A stretch of 64,000 bases of DNA from assembly GCF_000247815.1 (NCBI RefSeq), contig NC_021684.1:9495430-9559429 (forward strand), written 5' to 3'. The position numbers were made by a program, and so were the translations under genes. This document shows positions 14,188-28,400 of this stretch, piece by piece. Source of the stretch: Ficedula albicollis. Taxonomy: Eukaryota > Chordata > Aves > Passeriformes > Muscicapidae. The notes under the pieces were generated by a model. It was not told the DNA's origin and did not search any database. It worked only from the letters and a program-made list of their open reading frames with translations. Numbering within the stretch: position 1 is the stretch's first letter; every line of letters starts with the position of its first letter.

Positions 14188-14785
14188 GATGGATGGATGG
14201 ATGGATGGATGGATGGATGGATGGATGGATGGATGGATGGATGGATGGATGGATGGATGGATGGATGGATGGATGGATGGATGGATGGATGGATGGATGG
14301 ATGGATGGATGGATGGATGGATGGATGGATGGATGGATGGATGGATGGATGGATGGATGGATGGATGGATGGATGGATGGATGGATGGATGGATGGATGG
14401 ATGGATGGATGGATGGATGGATGGATGGATGGATGGATGGATGGATGGATGGATGGATGGATGGATGGATGGATGGATGGATGGATGGATGGATGGATGG
14501 ATGGATGGATGGATGGATGGATGGATGGATGGATGGATGGATGGATGGATGGATGGATGGATGGATGGATGGATGGATGGATGGATGGATGGATGGATGG
14601 ATGGATGGATGGATGGATGGATGGATGGATGGATGGATGGATGGATGGATGGATGGATGGATGGATGGATGGATGGATGGATGGATGGATGGATGGATGG
14701 ATGGATGGATGGATGGATGGATGGATGGATGGATGGATGGATGGATGGATGGATGGATGGATGGATGGATGGATGGATGGATGGA
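14188..14785. repeat. (ATGG)n tetranucleotide array, about 149 copies
   Basis: An uninterrupted GATG/ATGG array of about 598 bp. In three + frames it reads Met-Asp-Gly-Trp and in - frames Ile-His-Pro-Ser, so the long open frames here are repeat artefacts. Confidence 0.97.
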
Positions 14786-15044
14786 AGTGGGTGGCCAGCT
14801 CCTGGCTGGCAGGTGCCAGAGCTGCTCATCTTCCCGAAAGATGCACTTGCTGGAGGCAAAACTGCCTTGCGCTTTATTGGACCCCACTCAGCCCCTGACG
14901 GAGGTCTCGGTGGCAAATCCAGCACCAACCGTTCCCGGGCGTCCAGCGCTTTGCTCCTCCATCCCCATCGCGGAGCCGCTGCGCGTCGTGCAGCCGCGGG
15001 GCAGCCCGGGGTGTCACTCGAAGGGAAGAGCCTGAGGGCAGGCT

Positions 15045-15774
<730 letters not shown>

Positions 15775-15978
15775 CGGGGCTCGCACCGCCTGGGCTGTAC
15801 TGGGGCTGGGGGCCGGCGTAGCCATCGCGGGGCCATCGGGCCAGGTGGGGCAGGGGGCTGCAAGCAGGGCTGCCCGCTCTGGCTCTCCGCTGCCCCAGAG
15901 CACCTTCCTGGGGCGGGAGGAGCCCCTGCGGGCGGGGGCACCCAGTGCAGCACGGCCGGGGTGCGCCGCTGCCGCGGG

Positions 15979-15980
<2 letters not shown>

Positions 15981-16058
<78 letters not shown>
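15981..16058. repeat. Poly-G homopolymer, 78 bp
   Basis: 78 consecutive G bases flanked by GCCGCGGGCC and CCGCGGCCGT, in the probable 5' UTR or promoter of COL7A1. Confidence 0.97.
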
Positions 16059-16060
<2 letters not shown>

Positions 16061-16344
16061 GCGGCCGTGGGCAGGCGGAGGCAGAAGCCGGGCTGTAGCC
16101 AGGCCGGGCGCTCCCTGTATGTCCCGCACCGTGGACAGCCCCGCCGGCTGCTGCCCGCCTGCCCCGGCCCGAAGCGGGGCTCTCCCCGCGCCGTGCGGTG
16201 CCTGCAGTGGTTCTGGCACCCTGCCCTCCCAACGCTACCGGGAGTTCTGCACGGGCGGTGCTGGGAACGTCTCGGGCTGCTGTCCCCAAGGCCTGGGGCT
16301 GTGTGAGACCGTGGTGGCAGCATCCTATCCTGCAGGCTCCCACG

Positions 16345-16426
16345 ATGAGCGGCCAACTCCTGCTCCTGGCTGTGCTCCCAGCGCTCCTGGGTGCTCCAGC
16401 TGCCATGGCACAGAAGAGGAGCCAAG
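16345..16426 (+). other. COL7A1: COL7A1 exon 1: signal peptide
   Basis: 82 nt encoding Met-Ser-Gly, then a Leu/Ala-rich core ([16 protein letters not shown]), ending AMA|Q, a good signal-peptidase site. Donor AAG|GTGGGT. A CTGCAG acceptor-like site at 16331-16335 just before the ATG leaves open an upstream non-coding exon. Confidence 0.92.
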
Positions 16427-19400
16427 GTGGGTGCTGAGCACTATGCAGAGAGGTGCACACGGTGGGTGGGACAATGAGAGGGCTTCAGCACCAATGTGCC
16501 ACAGTGCCAGTCTGTGCCCTGAGTGCTGTCACTGTTCCGCAGCAGTGTGTGAGGATGTGCTGCAGGCTGACATCGCCTTCCTGGTGGATGGCTCATCCAG
16601 CATTGGAAGGAACAACTTCCATGCTGTCCGCACCTTCATGGACGAGCTGGTGGCGCCCTTCGTGCAGGTGGTGGGTGAGAAGGCAGTGCGCTTTGCCGTG
16701 GCACAGTACAGTGATGACCCACGGTGAGCCTACGGGAGGAGGTGTGTGGGGTGCAGGGTGGCAGGGCTGGGAAGTGACAGTGTCCCCCTGCACTCCGCAG
16801 GGTGGAGTTCCCATTCTCCCAGTACACTGATGGTGCAAGTGTCCGGAGGGCCATCCAGCAGCTGAGCTACAAGAGCGGCAACACGCGGACAGGCGCTGGC
16901 TTCCGCTATGTTGCTGACAACTTCTTCAGCCCTACTCAGCGCCGGCCTGGGGTCCCACAGGTATCTACAGAGCAGCGGCCCTAGAAACGTAGGGAGAAGT
17001 GTCAGGTCCATGGGCCCCATGCTGGATCCCACAGTTCTTTCCTGTCCCCATAGATCTGCATTCTCATCACGGATGGCAAGTCCCAGGATGATGCTGAGGT
17101 ACCGGCAGCAAAGCTGAAGAACCAGGGAATCAAGGTCTTCACTGTGGGTGAGTGAGGCTTCTGCACCGTGTGGAAGAGTCTTCTGCTTGGTTCAGGTTCC
17201 TCCCTCACCCATCATCTCCCTCTGTCCCAGGTATTAAGAATGCTGACCACAAGGAGCTGATCCGTGTGGCCTCAACACCTACTGAGGCCTTCTTCTTCTA
17301 CGTTGGTGATTTCAAGCTGCTGGACACGCTGGTGCCACTGATGACACGCAGGGTGTGCACGAGTGTTGGGGGCACCCTGCGCCTGCTAGGTATGGGCCCC
17401 CATCCTCCTCCCTGAGGGGCACAGTGATGGGTCCTGGACTGTGCATTCTTAGCATCTGTCCTGCCTCCAAAATGATCTCCTGGCTATCCCGTCCCATTGG
17501 GCACACATCTGTGCTGCCCCAGCAAGATCTCCCCTCTGCTTCATGCACCGTGGAGCCAACCGCCCCTGTGCTGCCCCACAGATGGGCCAAGCCACACTGG
17601 CCCCTCCGACCTGGAGATCCCAGAGGGGGGCCTCGACCATCTGCGGGTCCGCTGGAGAGCAGCCAGTGGTCCCATCACTGGCTACCGGGTGCAGTACGTG
17701 CCACTGACAGGGCTAGGGCAGCCCATCATGGCAGAGAGGCAGGAGGTGAGTGCCACCCCCTGACTGCTCAGAGTTCCTGGGGGTTCCTGGTGTGTGACCT
17801 GGGGAAGATGAGGGGGTGACATTGTTCCTGCCCAGGTGACCGTGGGGCCACGGGAGACAAGCACTGTGCTCCGGGGGCTGCGTGTGGGGACAGAGTACCT
17901 GGTGACTGTCACCGCCCAGTATGCCAACAGCATCGGCGAGTCGGTGTCTGGCCGAGCACGAACCCGTGAGTGCCCGAGTCCATAGGGACGGTGAGTGCAG
18001 CACTGGGTGCCCCCAGCACGTGGGGCTGGGCACTCATCCCTGCTTCTGCGTGCCTGCAGAAAGCCGTGCTGGCTCCGTGCTGGATTTTCGCGTGGTGGAG
18101 ACTGGACCAACGTTTCTGCGGCTGGCCTGGCGGCCTGGCCCTGAGCCTCCCCAGGGCTACAGCCTCAGCTACGCTGAGAAAGGTGAGGGGATGGTCCCTG
18201 CCAGGGTCAGGGCTGCCTTTGTGCAGCCCCCCGGGCAGAGGGATGGGGGTTAATGCAGGGATGCATGCCCAGTGCTGTGGGTGTGTATCCGCCCGCCGTT
18301 CCACGGCAGCGGCACGCGTGCGCCGGGTGTGGGGCGCGTGTGTGTGCGGGGGCGTGGAGGCAGCCTGTGTATTCCTGCACCCGGAGGCTTCATGCAAGGC
18401 TCTGGGTGTGTGCCGGGGCGTGCACAATGGCTGGGGGCCTGGCATGTGCCCCTGTGGCTGCTGCACATGGGGGGGCAGGCAGCAGACCCCGTCCCAGCCA
18501 GGGACCGGGCTGGAGCCACACACCTGGCAGCCCCACCCTGGCCTCAGGCGCTCCAGAGGGTGCCCCTGGCCCACGTCCCAGCCTCTTCCCGGTGCTCCCC
18601 ACCCCTGGCACTGACTGGCATCCTCAGGGCAGGGTGCAGGCCCACAGACACCCCTTCCCTGCTGGAGGGGTGTGTGCCATGTCCCTGTGCCCCCCACACC
18701 CCTCCAGGAGCCCCTCAAAGGGAGGAGAAGAGCCTGACGGCCAGTGCACAGTCGGCCACGCTCAGAAACCTGCAGCCTGACACCGAATACGTGGTGATGC
18801 TCCGGCCCCGCTATGCACAGCAGCCCGCTGTCCCTGCCACCCTCACCGCCCGGACACGTGAGTGCTGCGCCCAGCCCTGCGCCCAGACGGGGTTGGGATC
18901 GGGGTCCCAGCACAGGGGTGCCCCCCTGCAGTCACTGTGCCCCACTGGGATGGGGCTGCCTGGCCCACTGCTGCCTGTGAGGATGGGGTGGGGATGCAGG
19001 TGAACATGGCTACAGGGTGATGTTCTGAGCCCCAAAAGTTGCTCCGAGGGCAGGATGCAGCACTGTGTGCTCCCAATTTCCTTTGCAGCCTTCTGGGAGT
19101 GTTTCCACCAGAGCTTTCCTCCCATGATGTAAAAAATGTTGACTGAAAAAATGCAGGGTTTGAGTACAGTGCTCTTTGGGAGGAAAATGTGGTTTCCACC
19201 AGGGCAGAGGCTGTTGGAAAGCATCTCTGGGTAGGAGTGGGGGTGAGGCCCCAAGGCAATATCTTTGCAAGCATCAGATTTTGGCAAACCAATTCCTTCA
19301 GCTGCCCCAGGCAGTCTTAACCCACAGAAGGTATTTAAGGCATTAAGAGGAAGACATTTGAGCTCCATTTTTGCATGAGTTTGATGCTTTGAAGGAGCCA

Positions 19401-22400
19401 CCCGAGCGCGGGCTGCACTCAGTGACCTCAGTGTGGTTAGCATCCATGAGCAGGGGCAAGGGGCCTTCCTGGAGATGGTGATTTGCAGGTGGAGGTGGCT
19501 CCCGCTGCCCCCTGCCCCATTCTCATGTGGGAGATGGACAGTCACCTCATTTCCACAGGGCAGCTGGTGGGCGTGCAGCACCTGAGTGTCCACAACGTGT
19601 CAGCACAGAGTATGCTGCTGGCCTGGCAGCCTGTCAGTGGTGCCACCGGCTACCGGCTCTCCTGGGCAACCCGCACAGGTAGGCTCCTCTCCCAGAGCTT
19701 GTGCCCCTTCTGCTGGTGGCCCCTGGGAGGAAAGACAGCTCCTGTGAGGGAGCTGGTGGCACCTGCTGCCTGAACTCCCCAAGGGACTGCTGCACTGGCT
19801 CCCACAGGGCAGGACAGGCACAGGGTGGACCTGGACGCTGGGCAGACATCACACGCATTGGTGGGGCTGCAGCCCAACACTGACTATGTGGTGATGGTGG
19901 CCCCACTCTTCAGGCAGCTGGAGGGGCCCACAGCCACTGTGCAGCAGAGGACAGGTAGGTGTTGGGTACAGGTGATGCCATCCTGCTGCTGTGCATGGAA
20001 GGAGGCAGGGACCAGTGCTCATAGCCCCTATCCTTGCCATGTATGGGGACCAGACACATGGGCTGGGTGGCTGGCAGCAGAGGGGCACAAGGAACCCTGG
20101 CCCATGGGGTCCCTCTTGCAGAGGCAGGTACAGACCAGACGCTGCAGACCAACATCCTGGGCCCCACATCCATCCAGGTGCTCTGGACCAGTGCCCGTGA
20201 TGCTCGTGGCTACCGCCTGGAGTGGAAGAGAGCCACAGGTGGGCTCAGGGTGCCTGTTGCCCCTGTGGGCCCTCCATTCCAGCAACTGGCTATGATCCTT
20301 CCCTTCCTCCAGGACCAGAGCCCCCCAGAACGGTGTCTCTCCCCAGCAGCACCAATACTTACCAGCTGACAGGGCTGAAGCCAGGCACTGAGTACCGCAT
20401 CACCCTCTACACGCTCTATGATGGTGGGGAGGTGGCCACCCCTGTCACCACCTTCCAGACAGGTGAGTGCTGCTGTGGGTCCCCTGAGTTGTCCCCCACC
20501 ATTCCAAGCCTTTGGCATGGAGGGATGTCCCACTGGGTGTCGCTCAGCCTGAGGACTGCCTTGGCCGTGAGACCCCCCCCAGGATGAGTATGGGGGTCGT
20601 GCTGTCCAGGCTGTGCCTCTCCAGCTGTGCCTCCCGTTTCCCCTCACAGGCATGGAGGCACCCGTGGGTGCTGTGTCAGACCTGCGGCTCGCTGAGGAGT
20701 CGGGCAGGCGGGTGCGGCTGAGCTGGACCGGTGTCCCCGGTGCCACCGAGTACAAAGTGGTGGTGCGCAACAACCAGGGTGAGCCTGTGGGCAGGGGCAC
20801 GGGCGGTGCCTGGGGGATCCTGGCCAGCAGACACCGAGTGACCACACTGCCCTGCTCCTGGCAGATGGCACGGAGAGGACGAGGCGTATCCCAGGCAGCC
20901 AGACGGGGCTGGAGCTCGGTGACCTGCGGGAGGGCATCGCCTACCTGGTGCGTGTTTCGGCACTCGCAGGCAGTCAGGAGGGCAGTGCTGCCACGCTCAC
21001 CATCCGCCTCAGTAAGTCCACAGCAGGGTTTGGTGCCACGAGTTCTGGTACTGCATGTTCCCACTCTTGTCATGCATCTATCACCCTGCAACCCCTTGGG
21101 GTGGCAGTTTGGCTGTGGGGTCCCTTTGGACTCCCCAAGGTGACACTGTGGTGCTGTGGGGTGGTGCAGAGTATCCAGAGGTGGGCAGCATTTCGGAGCT
21201 GCGGGTGATGGAGGCCGGTCCCAGTCAGCTGCGGGTCACCTGGCGAGGGCTACCAGGTGCCGGGGGCTACCTGCTGACGTGGCAAGGCAGTGACGGTGAG
21301 TGTATGGACTGTGGGGTGCTGTGGCAGCAGTGCTGGAGCCTTTCCTATCCCAGCCATCTCTTAGGTCAGAAGAAATCCCGCTTCCTCCCTGCTGACCCCA
21401 CCACCTTCACCATCGAGGGGCTGCACGCCAACATCGTCTACACTGTCAGTGTCTCAGCCATTGTGGATGGCCGTGAGGGCAGCCCTGTCACTGCCACGGG
21501 GCGGATAGGTGAGGTAACCCCTGCCTGGCAGTGCTGTCTGGTGCCATTTGCTGTGAACCTGGGTGACAGCGGCCCTCTTGGTGTCACAGTGCCAGAGCAG
21601 GTGGGGAAGGTGACCCAGCTGGAGGTGCAGGCATCCAGGAGCAACGTTGCCCGTGTCACTTGGGTCGGTGTGCCGGGAGCCACTGCCTACCGCGTGGTGT
21701 GGAGCCGCAGGGACGGTACTGTGGGACGGGGATGGGGGCGGGCTGTGAGGGCAGCAGGGTGGGGGGCCTGATGCCACAATCCTTGGCAGGCGGTTCGGAG
21801 AATAGCCGGCGAGTTCCTGGCCACACCAACTCCTTTGACATCCCCAACCTGGAGGGAGGCGTCTCCTACACGGTGAAGGTGACAGCACTCATTGGCAACC
21901 GGGAGGGCAACCCCGTCTCCGTTGTCGTCACCACCCGTGAGTGCTGGGGCAGAGGGCATCACCCCAGGGTGGCACTGGGCACTCTTGCCCCTAACACCCG
22001 TCCCTCTGCTCCACAGCGGAGGCCGTCCCCCTGCGCTCCATCAGCGGCTTCCAGGTGACCGAGGCCTCGGAGCGCCACCTGCGCCTGACCTGGCTGCCAG
22101 TGCCTGGCAGCACCGGGTACCGCCTGTTCTGGCGCCTGGCTGAAGGTAAGCAGAGCTGGCTGGCACCCCTGCATCCTTGCCAGCCCCCACCCTCACTCCT
22201 CTCTGCCCCTGCCAGGGGGGTCCCAGCATAGCCAGCAGCTCCCAGCCACCTCCAGCTCTTATGTTCTGTTGGGACTGGAACCGGGCCGGCGCTATCAGAT
22301 CAGCATCACCAACCTGGCTGGCAGCCGAGAGAGTGAGCCAGCCACCATCACTGCCATCACCAGTAAGCGACTGCCTGGGGCCAAGGCAGCATAAGCCCCC

Positions 22401-25400
22401 TGATACTTGACTGGAGCCCAGAGGGGCACCCAGGGAACATAAGCCCCCTGACACTTGACTGGAGCCCAGAGGGGCACCCAGGGACTGGACTGTCCCAGTA
22501 TTGGGCTGGGGAGGGAGCAGGTTGGGGGCTGCCCCATGAAGCTGGGACACCCTTTCCTTCCCCTTGGTAGCTCCCCCAAGCCACGTCACCAGCCTGCGGG
22601 TAATGGAGGTGCAGAGAGATTCGGTGACTCTCACCTGGACCCCCGTCCCTGGTGCCTCTGGCTATGTACTCTCCTGGAGTCCTCCTGCAGGTGAGATGAG
22701 TGGGTGGCCCCAGGACGGCGGGCAGCATCCCCGCAGGGGCTCGCTGATCCCTCTGACTGTGCCCTGGGTGGCAGCTGGTGGGGAGAGGGGGCAGACGCTG
22801 CCCAGCACTGCCAGCTCCCAGCAGGTCTCCGGGCTGCGCCTGGGCCAGCGCTACACCTTCACCCTCCGCCCACTGCTGGGGAGCGCGCCGGGCGCCGAGG
22901 TGTCCGTCAGCGAGCGCACAGGTACTGTGGGGGCACTGCAGGGAGGGGCTGGGCTGGGCTGGGCTCCACTCTGGTGGTGGCTTCATCCCTTCCTGGCTCG
23001 CAGTCTGCAGGGATGCCCTGGGTGACGTGGTCTTCCTAGTACACGGCACCCGCAACAGCTCCTCTGGTGCCGACGCTGTGCGCACCCTCATCTCCAACAC
23101 CGTGTCGGCTCTGGGGCGCCTGGGCCCTGAGGGCACACAGGTAGGCTGCTGCCACAGCTCTGGGGCCACGGGGTGGGGTGTGTGTGGGCTTGGTGTCCAC
23201 TGCTCCCCTGCACCCTTGCAGGTGGCCCTGGCCACGTACAGCTACCGCAGCCTGCCCTGGCTGCTCCTCAACCGCTCCAGCGACCTGCCCACTGTGCTGG
23301 AACAGATCCGTGCCATGCGCTACGAGGAGCCCAGTGGCAATGCCATCGGTGAGCGGCGGCACTAGGAGCTGGGGCAGCGGTTTCCAGGATCCTGCTGACT
23401 GTCCCTTCTTCCTTCTCCCTGTCTAGGGGCTGCCATCACCTTTGCCAGGACCTATCTGCTGAGTCCTGGTGCAGGGCGCCGTCCCGGGGTGCCAGCAGTG
23501 CTGGTGGTTCTGGCTGACAGCCCTTCTGGGGATGATGCCATCACTGTGGCCAGGGATGCCAAGGCTGGGGGTGAGGATGAATAGGGTCTCATCAGGGCGT
23601 GCAGGGACTTGTGTGGGGTGCTGAGGGTGCTCTTGGCGCAGGGGTCCAGGTGCTGGCAGTGGGCATGGAGGGGGCAGACCGGGAGCAGCTGCGGCGCATG
23701 GTCACCAGCGAGAACCCCCGGTACATCTACCATGGCAGCGACCTGGCAGAGCTGGAGGGAGAGCTCACCGATGACCTCTGCACCATCATCTCCACCAAGG
23801 TAAGGGCCAGAGTACCTCGGGGGGTGTGAAGGGGGAGCAGCCCCATGTAAGCTGGGGGTCTCCTATCCCTGGGTTCACACAGGCTTGTCTTCTCTTGCCA
23901 GCCAGTGCCGAAGCCAAAGCCCTGCACTGTGCAGTGCCCCAAGGTGAGCTTCTCGAGGCTGTGCCATGCTGTGCCGTGCCACAGGCACTCAGCATGGGTC
24001 TGGGACCCCTAGTCACCGACAGCAGAAGCCCAGTGGGGAGTTAAGTACAAGAGTGCCAGCCCCTAACCCCTTCCCTCTGTCGCCTTACAGGGAGAGAAGG
24101 GAGACCGCGGTGAGGCAGTGAGTGCTTTGGTGACACCCTGCCACCAGCTGGTGGCTCTGGGGTGTTTTCATCTCCCAAACCGTGCTAACACCAGCTCACA
24201 GTGGACGCTCACTACTGGCTTTGTCTCTGCAGGGACGAATGGGACCACCAGGTCTCCCTGGTCAGCCGGTAATAACCTGATGGAAGGGGGTATAAGAGGG
24301 GCAGCTCCCTGGAGAGGCAGTGTCATGGTCCCTATGTCCTCATGTTCCCTTGTCCCTCTGTCTTGCCAGTGCGTGGGTGGGTGTCCAGCCCTTGCTACAG
24401 GGGTAGACAGGCAACACCTCTTGACCACCACCTGCCACCCAGCCTGTCCTCTCCACTGTGTCTCCAGGGTCGCCATGGGCTTCCTGGCCCTCCAGGACCA
24501 CCAGGGCCACAGGGTCCACCAGGAGAGAGTGCTGAGAGTTTGGGCAAGAAGGGGGACAGGGTGAGTACCTCTGGCCCCTCACCTAGGCGCTCCAGGATCC
24601 CTGGACACAGTGACCTGGCTCCATGGGGCTTCTCATGCCCCTGTCCCTTTGGTTTCCCCACCCACACTGGAGGGAAAATCCCACTGAAGAACCCCAGTGC
24701 AGCCCCACACTGCACCCTCACACCCCAGCTCAGCACACGGAGGACAGGCACCCTGGATCCCAGCTCTGCCTTGGAGCTGCCCTGAGCTCCCAGTGCTGGG
24801 ACCAGCACTGCCTGGGGCACTGGAGGGGTCTGGCAGTGCTGGGGTACAACAGATGCTGGCATGATGCTCCTCTGTCCTGCAGGGATTTCCTGGAGCCGAT
24901 GGGACACCGGGAAGCCCTGGACGCCCTGGGAATCCTGGATTACCTGGGCAGCCAGTGAGTATGGGTGTCCTTTGGCTTTGCTGCTGCACATCCCATAGCC
25001 TTGCCTGGTCCCTGAGCCAGCCTCTGCTTCCCTGCTCCCTGTGCTGGGGCAGCTGGCAGGGTCAGTGCTGTCGCCTGTGTATGTATCCCAAGCAAACTGT
25101 GCTGTATCCTTGCTTTGGCTGGAGATGCCATGCCATGCCATGCCATGCCACCCCATTCCATCTCATTCCATCCTCACTCCCCTGGCTGACAGGGACGTGT
25201 TCACCTCCTGAACTGTTATTTTCTAGGGCATCCAGGGCATCCCTGGTCCTCGAGGGGATCCTGTGAGTATGGCCCCAGCACTCCCTAACCCTTCTCACAC
25301 ACAACACCCCCTCTCATTCTCATCTTTACTTCCCAGGGGACACGGGGGCCTTTGGGACCTAGTGGCCCAAAGGGGCAGAAAGGTGAACCGGTAGGTGATG

Positions 25401-28400
25401 GGCAGGGGGCTGCCCCACGGGAGTCCCTGGTAGCACTGGGAACCCTGGTAGGCACATCTTGGTGCCTGGCATCTCCTGCCCCCAGGGTCTCCCCATCTCC
25501 CTGCCAGACTCCTGTCCTTGTGGCAGTGTGGCCACAGCAGGGCACATGCTGTCACTGATTTTTGCTCCCCCTCCTCGTGCAGGGAGAGCCCAGAGTGATC
25601 GCTGATGGAGAGCAGAGGCTGCCAGGCCAGAAAGGAGAGCCAGGTGTGCCGGTAGGTGTGGGAATAGGGATGTGAAGGGGTCTCTGCCAGCACCCCCAGC
25701 CCACAGCACAGCCTCAGCTGATGGAGCACCTCTGTCCCACAGGGCAGCCCCGGCTCACCTGGGATCCCTGGCCCACGAGGGCCCCTTGGTGATCCAGGCC
25801 CCCCTGGTCCCCTTGGACCCATGGGGCTACCAGGACCTCCTGGAGAGTTTGTGAAGGTACTTCCCCTCAGTGCTGCATGGGGATGGCTGGGGGATGTGTG
25901 GGCAGGTGGATGGGAGAGCAGCCAGCAGCTTGGAGCTGCTCCCCTGTGGGCTCCTCCTGCCCTGCTCATGGGCTGTGCCTCCACCAGCTGTGCCTGCACA
26001 CATATGCACGTGCCTGAGATGTTGCTGGCAGTGGGCAGCATGGGGAGAGGCATGCACATACCCTAATGCCACTGATGATGGGCTCTACCCAGCATGTTCC
26101 TCTTCTATTCAAGGGGGGCATGGGAACAGCCCAGAACTGCCCTTATTTGCTTTTTTCACCCTTGCAGGGAGAAAAGGGTGACCGAGGGGAAAGGGTGAGT
26201 GGCTGTGCATTTCCCTGACCCCTCTGCCCTACTGGAGGTCCCTTGAGTGTCCAAGGACATTGCAGACTCTCAGGGTGCTGGTCAGGGCTGAGCCCTGCAT
26301 TGCAGACTCTCAGGGTGCTGGTAAGGGCTGAGCCCTCAAGGCAGCCACACAGGAGCTGACCCTTGTCTCTGACATTGCAGACTCTCAGGGTGCTGGTCAG
26401 GGCTGAGCCCTCAGGGCAGCCACACAGGAGCTGACCCTTGTCTCTGCAGGGCCCCCCTGGATTCGTAGATGGGGCAGTACCTCGAGGGGATCCTGGACCA
26501 CCAGTGAGTCGAGCCCCTAGGCCAGCAGGGCTGGCAGAGGGGATCAGGGCTGTGGTGCCTATGTGTGCCCAGGGTGAGTTGCATCCCCAGGGGTGTGGTG
26601 CCTATGTTTGCCCAGGGTGAGTTGCATCCCCAGGGGTTGAGATTTTCTCTCTTGCAGGGCCTGCCTGGGGACCCTGGGCCTCGGGGACCTGCTGGGCCCC
26701 CTGGCCTGAAGGGAGAGAAGGTAAGAAGGTGGCAGGGATGCTCCCTTCTGGGGCTGGACCTCACAGCATTCTCCAGAGGGGATTCCCGTCTAATGGGCAT
26801 CCCCATGTCATGAGCATGGCTATTGTGTCTCCAAATCCCTAGGGTGATGGCATAGAAGGTTTCCCAGGGTTGCCTGGCCGTCCTGGGGACCCAGGAGACA
26901 GGGTGAGTTTCCTGAGAGGAGGTAAGGCAGGCAGGAGCTGGCCATGCCAAGAGCCAAGCCCTGAGGGCACACTTGAGGGCTCCTGCTTCGTACAGCCGGG
27001 CATTTGCCTTGTGACACCCAAGGTGACAATGCTCCATTCTCCTTTGCAGGGTCCTCGGGGGCCACCAGGGGAGCAGGGCAGGAAGGTGAGTGGTGCAGGG
27101 ACCAAAGGGACACTCTTGCCATGCCTTTGGCAGGGGGAAAAGGGTTCTGGGTTCTGTGCCAGGACCCAGGATGTCCCCCAAAGGCCCTGCTGCCCCTGAC
27201 CCCGTGTTTCTCTGTACCAGGGAGACCGTGGGGCGCCAGGCGAGCTGGGAGAGACAGGCGAGAAGGTGAGATGTGCCAAAGCAGAGCAGCATTGGCCAGT
27301 CCTGGTGTCCCTGAGACCTGGTGGTGGCTGTGCTTGGGGATTGTTGTCACGGCCCAGTGGTCCTGGATGGGACTCAGGACTGAATTGTGAGGAGCTCTGG
27401 GGCAGTTTATGGGGAAGGGGCAGTATGATGTAGAGGGAGGAAGGCTCCTGAAACCCTCCTTGCTTTGCTCTGCAGGGAGACCGTGGTGTGCCAGGCCCAG
27501 AGGGTGTTAAGGTAGGTGTGCTGGGGCAGCTGGGCATGGTGGAGTGATGCCTACTCTGTCCTGGAGCAGGAACCCCACACACCTTCTTCTTCCTCCTCTC
27601 CTGCAGGGTGAGATGGGAGCCCCAGGGCACCCAGGGCCATCAGGCAGAGAGGTGAGTCAGGGTGTGGTGCTGGGAGCCAGGAGCTGCCATGCCCTGGGTG
27701 CATGTTCCCAGGCACTGCCAGCCCCCTGAGGTCTCTGATCTTGCCATAGGGAGCTCCAGGACCAGCTGGCCCCCGGGGGGAGAAGGTGAGGACAAAGTGG
27801 GGTCCCAGTGGAGTGGCAGGGGTCTGTTGGGAAGGGGCTGGCAGTGACGCCTGTCTCTCTGCAGGGCGATCCAGGACCACCTGGCAAGCCAGTAAGTGAT
27901 GCTGCCCAGCGGGTCCACCTCTGCCTGTCCCAGCCCCAGGACAGGGAGCCATGGGCAGTGCCCAGCATGGTCTCCTCTGCTTCCCCTCCAGGCTCCCAGC
28001 GTGGCTGGTGTTGGAGAGAAGGTAACCCTGGCCCTGCTGTGCCCTCCACCCTCTGGGCATGGCTGTGGGCTGGGGACGGGGATTGCACAGTTGGGCTCAT
28101 CCTGGTCCCAGGCCTGGTTGTCCCCAGCTGTAGTGGGGAAAAAAATGGGTGGTTTGGTGTGCTGATTTTGTCTGCTCCAGGGTGACAGAGGTTTCCCAGG
28201 ACCGGAAGGACCTCCTGGCCCCAAGGGTGACACAGGAGGTCAAGGTGCCCGTGTGAGTAGGAAGCACTGGGCAGATGGCACAGCTCTCCCCAGACTCATG
28301 GTGCCTGTGCTGTTGCTCCATGCTATGTCCTTTCATGTCTAGGGTCCCCCTGGCCTGAGCATCCCAGGGCCACCTGGCCCCAAAGGCGAGCAGGGCGATC

